Assembly: GCA_002480015.1 (NCBI GenBank)
Contig: DLQD01000093.1
Location: forward strand, 1 to 27,967
From: Opitutia bacterium UBA7441
GTDB taxonomy: Bacteria > Verrucomicrobiota > Verrucomicrobiia > Opitutales > Coraliomargaritaceae
Direction: 5' to 3'
DNA length: 27,967 nucleotides
Shown: positions 7,560 through 14,978 of the stretch, in pieces
Layout of the letters: every line of letters starts with the position of its first letter
How positions within the stretch are numbered: the stretch's first letter is position 1
Position numbers and translations under genes: made by a program
Notes under the pieces: model-generated
What the model was told of the DNA's origin: nothing
The model's database searches: none
Seen by the model: only the letters and a program-made list of their open reading frames with translations

Positions 7560-10067
7560 ATGAAGGATAGAAGCAGAAGTCGACATCGTCGCCGATCAAA
7601 AAAGCAGCCTCTGCCACATTCTTCGGACTTGGGGCAGCGTTCGAGGTCTAAGTCTGGTCCGGTGACCACGTGCTCCTTCGCACCGCCGCCACCGCCATCG
7701 AGGCGCACGATCCGCTTTTCAGGGCATAAAAAAGAACAGCCGGTTTATAAGGGCTTCCTTGCCGCATTCCTAGGTGTCTTTCTCATCGTGCTTCTCGGGG
7801 GAAGCTACAACGCCGCCGCCCTGGGCATGGCTTTGATTTTGCCAGGGCTGTTTCTTTTGTGCCATCCACCCTCGATCGGCCTTGGTAAGCTCGGCGATAT
7901 GGGCGTCCTTGGTTTGCTCGGGAGTCTCTTACTCGCCTTTTTGCCTCAGTTCTATTGGCCGACCGCTGGTTGGCGAACTGAGGCGATCAGCTCCTTGGAT
8001 ATGGAGCTACCCGCTGTCTTATCCGTGCAGCCTTGGATCAGTTTCGAGACTTGGGTAATGGCCGCGGCTGGCTTTGCTTGGTTCTATGCTGCGTTGCAGT
8101 TGAAGATTAATCTGCCCGGTCGGCGGCGATTGTTTTTCTGGCTTTCCATTCTCCTAGCCGGTTTCGCGGGGGCGGTAATATGGGGGAATCTGAGCGGAGC
8201 CCTTCACTCAGGAGCGGAGGATGCGACTGCTTTCAGCCTTTTCTCGAATCGGAATCTGACGACTGGTTTTCTTGCACTGGGTGGGGTGGCCACCTTTGCA
8301 TATGCGATGGAGGCTGTGCGAACGCGTGCACTGAAGCCGCTTGTGGGTGTCCCTGCCAGTGTGCTTTGTCTACTGGGCTTGGTGTTCAGCGTCTCGCGCG
8401 CGGGCGTTTTGCTCTATCTTATCGGAGTGGGCTTATGGTTTTTGTTAAGTCTTCGTGCGCGTTCTTTGCCCCGCGTTTTAAAAGTGGGTTTTCCGCTCGT
8501 CATTGTGGCTTTTAGTCTGGTGGTAACCCGTAATGAGCAGATGGTCGATCGAATGATTGATTTCGCGACTTCGGGCTCTGAAGTGCGCGATGATTTTCGC
8601 CTTAAAATGTATAAAGATACTGCCGATATGGTGATGGATGCCCCGTTGAGCGGATTCGGTTTGGGTAATTTTTCTGCGGTCTTTCCTCAATACCGAAAGG
8701 CTTCGGCCGACTATGAGCCCGTGGTTCATCCTGAAAGCGACATTCTATGGCTCGCAGCCGAGGGGGGCTTGCTGGCAGTGGCTTTCTTCGGGGTCTTTTT
8801 ATATGCCTATGCGCGGCTTTGTCGTGGCTTCACGCAGGGCGCGGGTGCGGGTTTGCGTATACTCGCTTTTGTGGTGGTAGCCCTTTTCTTGTTGCATGGA
8901 TGGGTCGATGTGCCTGGCCACCAGCCGGGAACTGTTTATTTCGCGATTCTTTTTGCAGTTTTGGCTCTGCCCAAGAGGGGGTTAGCGACTGGATCGCTAC
9001 CGCCGAGAATTTGGCGAATTTTAGGGGGATCACTTTTGGCGATAGGCTTAGTTTGGTTCGCAGCCGGGGTCTTCCGGCAGCCTTGGCACTCTTCAATTCG
9101 CATCCCCCAAGACGAGGCGGCGCTGCATGCTCATATCGATGCGGTTGATTTCGAGCAAGCGCGGGCTGTGGTCGATCATTGGATCGCAATTCGCCCACTC
9201 GATTGGCGCGCATATTTTCAAAGGGCGCAACTCACCTTAGTGGCTAGCGGTGACCGCGACAAAGCCGCGGCCGACTTCCGTCGGGCCCGTTTCGCGGAGC
9301 CGATTCTCGGCGAAGTCAGTTTCGAGGAGGGCAAAGTCTGGCTGCCCTATGATACGGCACGTGCGATTGCGGCATGGCGCTTGGCACTTTTTCGGGAGCT
9401 GAATGATAAGGATGGCTACTTCGGTCAGATGCTGAACTACGCCAAAAGCTCGCCCGACACAATGGAGCGCATGGCACGACTCTCTGAGCTGGATCCACAT
9501 TACCGCACCTATTTCTTGTGCCATATTGCAGGGGAAAGATTCTTGCGCGAATTGCGTATCGAGTTGGCGAGGGATCCCAGCTTGTTTCGGTTTAATCGAG
9601 AGCAGCGTACAAAGATTGTGCGAAACTGGATACAAATTGGTGACCTCGATTCGGTGGCCGGCTTTTTGACGGACTACGGAGGTTCTCTGAATGACCTTTG
9701 GTGGTTATGGTCTCTAGTTGAAAAGAATCGAGTCGATTTTAAAGAGGCCGTTGAGATCATTCGCCAACACCTTGAAGTGCCAGAGATTCCCGCAGTTCAA
9801 CTTGATGAGACTACGCTTTCAAGGCTCATGCGTGAATACGCCGTCGCCTCCGAGGATATTATGAAAGGCACGGCGCTCCTCTACGTATATACCCAACAGG
9901 GTGCTTACGAGAAAGCGCTGCCAATTGTTGACCGGTTGCTCTATACGGATCAACCACCGCTGCACGTTTATTACTGGCGCGCAGAATGTCTCTACCAATT
10001 GGAAGAATACATTGAAAGCTGGTATGCTTTTGAAGCCTATCTCGGAAAACTTTGGGAGACGAAGTAA
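7560..10067 (+). CDS. O-antigen ligase/Wzy family membrane protein with C-terminal TPR-like region
   Basis: Polytopic membrane protein of 835 residues from the chosen ATG. The N-terminus (1-65) is very basic and Ser/Pro-rich, with a PPPPP run, and probably cytoplasmic. About ten membrane segments follow. They include the Wzy_C/O-antigen-ligase signature SVSRAG at 277-282 and a large loop with PLSGFGLGNFSAVFPQYR and HPESD at 390-394. From about 540 onward the protein is soluble and helical, with repeats resembling TPRs (for example LYTDQPPLHVYYWRAECLYQLEEYIESW near the end). The family polymerises or ligates surface polysaccharide, or glycosylates proteins, on the periplasmic face. The substrate is not predictable because no glycosyltransferase cluster is nearby. 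The next gene is convergent, 4 bases away. The start is uncertain: an in-frame ATG also exists at 7314. Confidence 0.82.
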   Translation: MKDRSRSRHRRRSKKQPLPHSSDLGQRSRSKSGPVTTCSFAPPPPPSRRTIRFSGHKKEQPVYKGFLAAFLGVFLIVLLGGSYNAAALGMALILPGLFLLCHPPSIGLGKLGDMGVLGLLGSLLLAFLPQFYWPTAGWRTEAISSLDMELPAVLSVQPWISFETWVMAAAGFAWFYAALQLKINLPGRRRLFFWLSILLAGFAGAVIWGNLSGALHSGAEDATAFSLFSNRNLTTGFLALGGVATFAYAMEAVRTRALKPLVGVPASVLCLLGLVFSVSRAGVLLYLIGVGLWFLLSLRARSLPRVLKVGFPLVIVAFSLVVTRNEQMVDRMIDFATSGSEVRDDFRLKMYKDTADMVMDAPLSGFGLGNFSAVFPQYRKASADYEPVVHPESDILWLAAEGGLLAVAFFGVFLYAYARLCRGFTQGAGAGLRILAFVVVALFLLHGWVDVPGHQPGTVYFAILFAVLALPKRGLATGSLPPRIWRILGGSLLAIGLVWFAAGVFRQPWHSSIRIPQDEAALHAHIDAVDFEQARAVVDHWIAIRPLDWRAYFQRAQLTLVASGDRDKAAADFRRARFAEPILGEVSFEEGKVWLPYDTARAIAAWRLALFRELNDKDGYFGQMLNYAKSSPDTMERMARLSELDPHYRTYFLCHIAGERFLRELRIELARDPSLFRFNREQRTKIVRNWIQIGDLDSVAGFLTDYGGSLNDLWWLWSLVEKNRVDFKEAVEIIRQHLEVPEIPAVQLDETTLSRLMREYAVASEDIMKGTALLYVYTQQGAYEKALPIVDRLLYTDQPPLHVYYWRAECLYQLEEYIESWYAFEAYLGKLWETK

Positions 10068-10071
10068 CTTC

Positions 10072-10782
10072 CTAGAGCTTTCGTATGTCTGCGTAGACGC
10101 CGCTTTGGAGTTTCAGGAGCCGAGGAAAGGCCTCGATTAACCGGCGGGCACAGCTTTCGCTATCGGGCATTTGATCAGTGCCCTTGGCGGCTTTAAGAAT
10201 ATTCAGTGGCGGGTAGCGAAGGTCTTCAGGAAGACTCGTCAGATACTCCTGCATTGCGGTGTCGACCAGCCCGGGTGCGAGCGCTGTAAAATGTGTTTGA
10301 GGCCGCTCGCCTGCGTAGAGCTTGATCAGCATGTTGAGCGCTGCTTTGGAGATACTGTAGCCATTCCAGCCACGGCTCCCGGATTGCGACGCACCAGAAG
10401 AGATCGCCACAACTTGCTCGATTCGTCGCGACTCGGAAAATAACCTGTCGAGCAGCCACTTGTTCGCCCAGACGTTGACCTCCATAGTCTCCCTTAGATC
10501 GTCGAGGGGGGTGTCAGCCATATCCCGTATCTTGCCGAGTTTGGCCGCATTTAGGATGACGATGTCAAAGTAGGATGCAGGCTGGATCAGCTGAGCAAAG
10601 GCATCCACGCCCGCCTTGGTGTTAGCCAGATCGACCGATGCATAGCGTAGGCCTTGTGCTATAAGTTCGGGAGGCTCCCGTCGACTGCAGCCGTAGACGA
10701 GGGCACCCCGCTCTAAGTAAACTTTAGCTAAACCGTGCCCCAAGCCGGAGCTTACACCTGTGATGCATACTTTAAGAGACAT
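10072..10782 (-). CDS. Short-chain dehydrogenase/reductase (SDR)
   Basis: Predicted NAD(P)-dependent oxidoreductase of 236 residues, the usual length for classical SDRs. The cofactor motif TGVSSGLG is at 8-15, the NAA motif at 78-80, the catalytic Ser near 129 (AISSGAS) and YSISK gives Tyr142 and Lys146. Ser-Arg-Arg after the second strand (residues 33-35) hints at NADP preference, which is inference. The substrate is unknown. It is the last gene of a tightly spaced minus-strand run (permease, ruvC, histidine kinase, SDR), 7 bases after the kinase. It converges with the O-antigen ligase gene at a 4-base gap. Confidence 0.88.
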   Translation of the reverse strand: MSLKVCITGVSSGLGHGLAKVYLERGALVYGCSRREPPELIAQGLRYASVDLANTKAGVDAFAQLIQPASYFDIVILNAAKLGKIRDMADTPLDDLRETMEVNVWANKWLLDRLFSESRRIEQVVAISSGASQSGSRGWNGYSISKAALNMLIKLYAGERPQTHFTALAPGLVDTAMQEYLTSLPEDLRYPPLNILKAAKGTDQMPDSESCARRLIEAFPRLLKLQSGVYADIRKL

Positions 10783-10789
10783 TGAAGAA

Positions 10790-11584
10790 TCAGCCGAGTA
10801 GATCAGGGATAGTGAAAGAAAAAGTGCTGCCTTCGCCTAGTGTGGACTCCCAGGTTAGGTGGCCACCGTGGCGTTGTATGAAGTCTTCGCAGAGCAATAG
10901 TCCCAGGCCCGAACCCATCTCTCCTGAGGTGCCGCTCTTTTGCTTTCGGTCGTCGATCTTCAGGAGTATCGATTGCACTTCTTTTGACATGCCGATGCCT
11001 TGGTCCTTGACCTGAAACTTCCAGTGCCCGGGCTGACGGTAGATACAGACCTTGATCTCACCACCTGGATGCGAAAATTTGACCGCGTTGGTCAGAAGGT
11101 TCCGAAAAGTCACTTGCAACATAAAAGGGTCGGCTCGAATCAGACCCGAATCAAATGCCTCGATCGTAATGCGTTGATTTTTGGGGTTAGCCAGCGAGTG
11201 GAGCCTGTCGACTTCGGTTTCCAATAGCTGCAGAATATCAATGGTTTCGAGACGGAACTTGAGTTCATGGCCGGAGTTGCGGGTCCAGGCTACGAGGTCT
11301 TTCAGTAAATCGTCGGCGTCGTGTGTGGCCTTACGAATCTGCCCGCTCAGGCGTTTGGCGCCTTCGATATCGTTCTGGTCGAGGCACTTGTCAAGCATGC
11401 ATGCGGCCGCCAGTACGCCACCGATAGCTGAGCGCAGGTCGTGTCCTACGATTGAGAGCAACCGATCCTTGGAGCAGTTCAGGGCTCGCAGACGGATTTC
11501 CTCATCGGTGGGGCCGTCGTAGGTGAAGCTTTTCTTGTTCTCTGGCTGACTGCCAAATTTCGTCGCAGGGGTATCTGTGTCCAT
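10790..11584 (-). CDS. Orphan soluble sensor histidine kinase (HisKA-HATPase)
   Basis: Protein of 264 residues with a dimerisation/phosphoacceptor domain and an ATPase domain but no membrane segment, PAS or GAF sensor domain. The H-box SIVGHDLRS puts the phosphoacceptor at His48. The N-box NLLTNAVKFS has the key Asn near 166, the G1 box DQGIGM starts at 194 and the G2 box GSGLGLLL at 224. All motifs needed for autophosphorylation are intact. No response regulator is adjacent. It sits between ruvC (15 bases) and the SDR gene (7 bases), so it is probably co-transcribed with them. The signal may be supplied by a partner protein through the short N-terminus (1-35), but nothing in the sequence identifies it. 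Confidence 0.9.
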   Translation of the reverse strand: MDTDTPATKFGSQPENKKSFTYDGPTDEEIRLRALNCSKDRLLSIVGHDLRSAIGGVLAAACMLDKCLDQNDIEGAKRLSGQIRKATHDADDLLKDLVAWTRNSGHELKFRLETIDILQLLETEVDRLHSLANPKNQRITIEAFDSGLIRADPFMLQVTFRNLLTNAVKFSHPGGEIKVCIYRQPGHWKFQVKDQGIGMSKEVQSILLKIDDRKQKSGTSGEMGSGLGLLLCEDFIQRHGGHLTWESTLGEGSTFSFTIPDLLG

Positions 11585-11599
11585 AAGTTAAGGATATAC

Positions 11600-12181
11600 T
11601 CAATGTCCGCGCCATGTAAAGGCATGGCAGAGAGCGACAGCGGCTGCATCGCTTTCGTCGAAACGAAGTTCGAAATTGGTGCCTGTGATATTTTGGATCG
11701 TGCGGGCAACTTGCTCTTTGCTGGCTCGCCCCATGCCCACTACAGCCTGCTTAATCCGAAGAGGAGCGTATTCAAACACAGGCAGGCCGCGCATCGCGGC
11801 AGTGCCGATCGCCGCACCGCGCGCTGCACCGAGAATCTGTGCGGTCTGGAAGTTCTGCACGTAGATGGTCTGCTCCACGGCCACATGGTCGATTGAGTGC
11901 TGGTTGAGAAAATCGTCCACTTGGTTGCCGATCGCGCCAAGGCATTCAGCCATCGATATCTTCGGAGGAATCTTCAGTGTAGCCGCTTCGAGGATGCGCG
12001 CAGTGCCGTCGGCGCTATAATCGAGCACCGCGAAGCCACTCCCGCGCAGGCTGGGGTCGATGCCCAGCACACGACCGCGAAATGGCGCCCCCAGTCTGAC
12101 TTCAGTTTGCGCCCGCTTGACCGTCTGCCTCCCGCCACATGCAATGTGCGCCGCCCAAAGTTTGCGTGTCGATTTGCTCAT
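11600..12181 (-). CDS. ruvC: Holliday junction resolvase RuvC with N-terminal extension
   Basis: Endonuclease that resolves Holliday junctions with RuvAB. The catalytic acidic residues expected of RuvC are visible: Asp42 in GIDPSLRGSG, Glu103 in AVEQ, and Asp175 and Asp178 in FDESDAAAVALCH. The conserved YAPLRIKQAVVGMGRASKEQV segment is also present. The protein has 193 residues. About 36 basic residues precede the first beta strand, longer than typical RuvC, which begins almost at that strand. No internal ATG, GTG or TTG offers a shorter in-frame start before Asp42, so the extension appears real. RuvA and RuvB are not nearby. The gene starts 4 bases after the permease stop and ends 15 bases before the kinase. 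Confidence 0.93.
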   Translation of the reverse strand: MSKSTRKLWAAHIACGGRQTVKRAQTEVRLGAPFRGRVLGIDPSLRGSGFAVLDYSADGTARILEAATLKIPPKISMAECLGAIGNQVDDFLNQHSIDHVAVEQTIYVQNFQTAQILGAARGAAIGTAAMRGLPVFEYAPLRIKQAVVGMGRASKEQVARTIQNITGTNFELRFDESDAAAVALCHAFTWRGH

Positions 12182-12185
12182 GTTC

Positions 12186-12938
12186 TTAAGGTATAACTAG
12201 TTTCAGCCCGCCCACGATCACAAAGCACCAAATCAAAAACTCAAAGACCTTTTGATTGATATGCCTCACGATCAACGGTGCGATCCCCGCACCCAAGACA
12301 GCAAAGAGCATGAAGCTTGCGCTGAACCGGATCGAAGGCCCGTCGATAATACCCAAGTCCACCATGAAGGGGATTTTAAAAAGATTAACCAGTAGGAAAA
12401 ACCAGGCCGAGGTTCCTATATATGCATATTTCGGCAGGCCGGAGGCTATAAAGTAGAGGGCCGCAACTGGGCCTGCAGCATTCGCCACCATCGTGGCGAA
12501 GCCACCGATCACACCTGCACTACTGATGAAAGCTGAGTGATGGGGCAGGGCGTCCGCCTCAGTAGCGTGACGACGTAACCACTTTCGATACAAGTGCACG
12601 CCCGTCATACTCAGCAAGATAAAGCCGATCAGAAAGCGCACTTGCCCATCGTCGACCCAGCTAAAAACGAAATACCCAATCACGATCCCCGTGATCATCC
12701 AGGGCGCCAGCTTCCAGATGTAGCGCCACTCGGCATGACGTCGATAGACCAACACAGCAATGAGGTCGGCTGAGATCAAGATCGGCAACAAGATCCCCAC
12801 CGAAGCCTTAGCGGGCAGCGCCAGCGCCATCAGCACCACCGTCAGATTGCCCACGCCCGGCAAGCCGCCCTTCCCCAACCCCACCAGAAACGCACCCGTC
12901 GCGATGAGCCCATATTGCCAAAATTCGATTTCCTGCAT
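12186..12938 (-). CDS. TauE/SafE family membrane permease
   Basis: Integral membrane protein of 250 residues with about eight hydrophobic segments in two repeat halves. The first half opens with the glycine-rich GAFLVGLGKGGLPGVG and the second with GVIGGFATMVANAAGPVAA, matching the duplicated signature of the TauE/SafE (DUF81) family. Members export or import small anions such as sulfite, sulfonates or sulfoacetate; the substrate here is unknown. The ATG at 12938 is preferred because a GAGTGAGG Shine-Dalgarno lies just upstream. The open frame continuing to 13478 only mirrors the divergent transposase gene. This is the first gene of the minus-strand run that includes ruvC. Confidence 0.87.
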   Translation of the reverse strand: MQEIEFWQYGLIATGAFLVGLGKGGLPGVGNLTVVLMALALPAKASVGILLPILISADLIAVLVYRRHAEWRYIWKLAPWMITGIVIGYFVFSWVDDGQVRFLIGFILLSMTGVHLYRKWLRRHATEADALPHHSAFISSAGVIGGFATMVANAAGPVAALYFIASGLPKYAYIGTSAWFFLLVNLFKIPFMVDLGIIDGPSIRFSASFMLFAVLGAGIAPLIVRHINQKVFEFLIWCFVIVGGLKLVIP

Positions 12939-13019
12939 CCTCGCATCCTCACTCAAAAGTAAAAGAGAGCAAGTATCAAAAACATATGCCAGGCTATAAG
13001 TATTTGTTTGACGTGGCCG

Positions 13020-13043
13020 GTAGGCTTGTTTTGCATAGTCTAC
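13020..13043 (+). promoter_or_regulatory. GTAG-footed hairpin immediately before the transposase start
   Basis: GTAGGCT (13020-13026) can pair with AGTCTAC (13037-13043), including one G-U pair, around a 10-base loop. It ends on the base before the ATG, where a ribosome-binding site would lie. It could limit transposase translation, as known for IS200 tnpA leaders, or be a RAYT recognition hairpin. Both are inference. Confidence 0.4.
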
Positions 13044-14051
13044 ATGAGAGGACGACGAAGGACGAAGTTGAGCGGGGTTACGGCGACCTATCATTGCATG
13101 ACGCGTGTGGTCAATGGGGAGCGATTGTTTGGCGACAGGGAGAAGGAGATTTTGCGCAAGATGATCTGGCAAGTTGCTGATTTCGCGGGAGTAGAGGTTT
13201 TGACCTATTGTGTGATGTCGAACCATTTCCATGTCCTCGTTAGCGTGCCAGATGAGCAGGTGCTCGCAGATGAGGAGCTCCTTCGTCGCTATCGGGTGCT
13301 CTATCCGAAGCCGACTCAATACCAGCAGGCCTCCGCGAAGGAGATGAGGGCGAAGCTGGAGACAGGTGGCGAAGAGGCGGATGCAATTCGTAAGAAGTTG
13401 CTGGCTCGGATGGGCGATATTTCTGAATTCATGAAAGCGGTGAAGCAGCGCTTTTCTGTCTGGTATAACCGCAATCATGATCGCTATGGGACTCTCTGGG
13501 CGGATCGCTTTAAGTCGGTTTTGGTCGAGGGCAAGGGAGCTCCTCTGCAGACAATGGCCGCATACATAGATCTGAATCCGGTTCGGGCGGGGCTGGTCGA
13601 GGATCCGAAGGATTACCGCTTTTGTGGTTATGGCGAAGCGGTTGCTGGATGCGAGGAGATGCGAAAGGGCTTGGTTCGGGTCTGGGCTAGCCGCTTAGGT
13701 GCGGATTTGGCAGGAGACACGGCGTGCGCGGCAGCCTTGCAAGCGCATCGCTCTTTGATCTTTGGCAAGCGGGCTGCGGAGCCTGGTTTGCCGGAAATGA
13801 CGCGGCAACAAGCTTTAAAAGTTCTAGAAAAGGATGACGGCCTCTTGCCCATCGCTGATGTGCTCCGCTGTCGTGTGCGCTATTTAACAGACGGCGCGGT
13901 CTTGGGTTCGGAGGAATTTGTGCGAGGCTTTGTCGGTAAATGGCAAATGGAGAAGGCGCGAAAACATCCTCCGAAGGTGAATCGTTTACGTGGCTCCGAT
14001 TGGGGCAATATAAGGGTAATACAGGGGCTCCGACGGCAGGTTTTTGGTTAG
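13044..14051 (+). CDS. RAYT/IS200-like (Y1, HUH) transposase, TnpA_REP type
   Basis: Protein of 335 residues of the REP-associated tyrosine transposase type. The HUH metal-binding motif is clear in MSNHFHVLV (HFH at 61-63). It is followed by the family signature KQRFSVWYNRNHDRYGTLWADRFKS and YIDLNPVRAGLVEDPKDYRFCGYGEA. The Tyr of WYN is the best candidate nucleophile, although other RAYTs have a Tyr where this protein has Phe (QRF). The ATG at 13044 is chosen because the family typically begins with a short basic leader. Upstream in-frame codons from 13008 look non-coding. The gene appears full length, with a C-terminal region of about 120 residues. It has no inverted terminal repeats or target duplication that I can see, consistent with a single-copy, domesticated RAYT. 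Base usage resembles neighbours. Confidence 0.85.
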   Translation: MRGRRRTKLSGVTATYHCMTRVVNGERLFGDREKEILRKMIWQVADFAGVEVLTYCVMSNHFHVLVSVPDEQVLADEELLRRYRVLYPKPTQYQQASAKEMRAKLETGGEEADAIRKKLLARMGDISEFMKAVKQRFSVWYNRNHDRYGTLWADRFKSVLVEGKGAPLQTMAAYIDLNPVRAGLVEDPKDYRFCGYGEAVAGCEEMRKGLVRVWASRLGADLAGDTACAAALQAHRSLIFGKRAAEPGLPEMTRQQALKVLEKDDGLLPIADVLRCRVRYLTDGAVLGSEEFVRGFVGKWQMEKARKHPPKVNRLRGSDWGNIRVIQGLRRQVFG

Positions 14052-14076
14052 AGTGGATGGCTCGATTAGAAACGGG

Positions 14077-14111
14077 CTTCGCTGGCTTGCATTCGCTAGA
14101 GCTTTGCGAAG
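14077..14111 (+). promoter_or_regulatory. Hairpin between transposase and truA
   Basis: CTTCGC (14077-14082) is repeated inverted as GCGAAG (14106-14111) across a 23-base loop, 12 bases before the truA ATG. It may be a leader structure for truA or a degenerate REP element near the transposase. There is no U-tract, so a terminator is unlikely. The stem is short, hence low confidence. Confidence 0.25.
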
Positions 14112-14123
14112 AATCACCTGTTT

Positions 14124-14861
14124 ATGCGTTGGAAGTGCATTTGCGCCTATGATGGCACCGACTTCGACGGCTGGCAACGTCAGCCCGGTGGCCGTGCCGT
14201 GCAAAATTATCTTGAAGCCGCGCTGACGCAGGTATTCGACCGTGCCTTGCAGATCCAAGGCAGCGGGCGTACTGATGCTGGTGTGCATGCGCGTGGCCAG
14301 TGCTTTCACTTCGATGCAGATTGGGCACATGCACCCGAGAAACTCATTCGGGCACTGCATTCCATCCTGCCTTCCTCAATCCGTATTCACTCATTGCGCC
14401 CGATTGGGGAGGATTTTCACGCGCGCTTCTCAGTTAAAGGTAAGCGCTACATCTACCGTTACTATCTCGGCCGCGCCGACCCAGTCGATGACCGCTATGT
14501 GTGGGCTTGCCGCGATTTGCCCCTCGATCTGGCTGCGATGCAAGCCGCCGCCGAGGTGCTCACAGGCACACACGATTTTACTGCATACAGCGCGAGCCAC
14601 GGCAAGGACAGCGATCCGAATCCGGTCAAGACTGTCACCCGGCTAGCCCTAAGACGAAAAGGCAAGCACCTGCGCCTCGACGCTGAGGGTAGCGGCTTTC
14701 TTTACCGGATGGTGCGCAGCTTCGCGGGCGCACTTTATGCGGTCGGCCGTGGCCGACTTTCTCCTGGAAATATCGCGGAGATTCTTGAATCCAAGCAACG
14801 TACGCATCGCATCGTGACGGCACCGGCAAAAGGCTTGTTTCTGGATGAGGTTTTTTATTGA
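14124..14861 (+). CDS. truA: tRNA pseudouridine(38-40) synthase TruA
   Basis: Converts uridines 38-40 of the tRNA anticodon arm to pseudouridine. The 245-residue protein is close to the normal TruA length. It begins with the typical YDGTDFDGWQRQP, carries the catalytic Asp51 in GRTDAGVHA, and contains the later motifs FHARFSVKGKRYIYR, HDFTAYSA and GSGFLYRMVR. The gene stands alone on the plus strand, 72 bases after the transposase stop, and converges with the TonB receptor gene. Two hairpins lie between the stops. No strong Shine-Dalgarno is visible; the GAAG at the 3' side of the 14077-14111 hairpin is the nearest candidate. Confidence 0.96.
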   Translation: MRWKCICAYDGTDFDGWQRQPGGRAVQNYLEAALTQVFDRALQIQGSGRTDAGVHARGQCFHFDADWAHAPEKLIRALHSILPSSIRIHSLRPIGEDFHARFSVKGKRYIYRYYLGRADPVDDRYVWACRDLPLDLAAMQAAAEVLTGTHDFTAYSASHGKDSDPNPVKTVTRLALRRKGKHLRLDAEGSGFLYRMVRSFAGALYAVGRGRLSPGNIAEILESKQRTHRIVTAPAKGLFLDEVFY

Positions 14862-14901
14862 AATACGAAGCCGATTTTTGCGTTTGTGCAGTTAAAAGTC
14901 C

Positions 14902-14920
14902 AAAAAGGGGCAAAAGCCCC
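14902..14920 (-). terminator. Rho-independent terminator of the TonB receptor gene
   Basis: On the minus strand, GGGGC-TTTT-GCCCC (14907-14920) is followed by a run of five T (14902-14906). This is downstream of the receptor stop at 14979 and fits an intrinsic terminator. The tetraloop hairpin is short but fully paired. Confidence 0.6.
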
Positions 14921-14922
14921 AA

Positions 14923-14956
14923 AAGCCCTGCGTGACAAGTCGCTGCCGCAGGGCTT
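14923..14956. terminator. Ten-base-pair hairpin between convergent truA and TonB receptor genes
   Basis: AAGCCCTGCG (14923-14932) pairs perfectly with CGCAGGGCTT (14947-14956) around a 14-base loop. On the minus strand the stem is followed directly by TTTT, so with 14902-14920 it may form a tandem terminator. For truA on the plus strand there is no adjacent U-tract. Confidence 0.55.
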
Positions 14957-14978
14957 GAGGGGGAACACGTATGCTTTT

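Noticed and set aside
12939..13478. Upstream in-frame extension of the TauE/SafE permease
   Set aside because: It is antisense to the transposase gene and non-membrane in character, and a good Shine-Dalgarno precedes the ATG at 12938.
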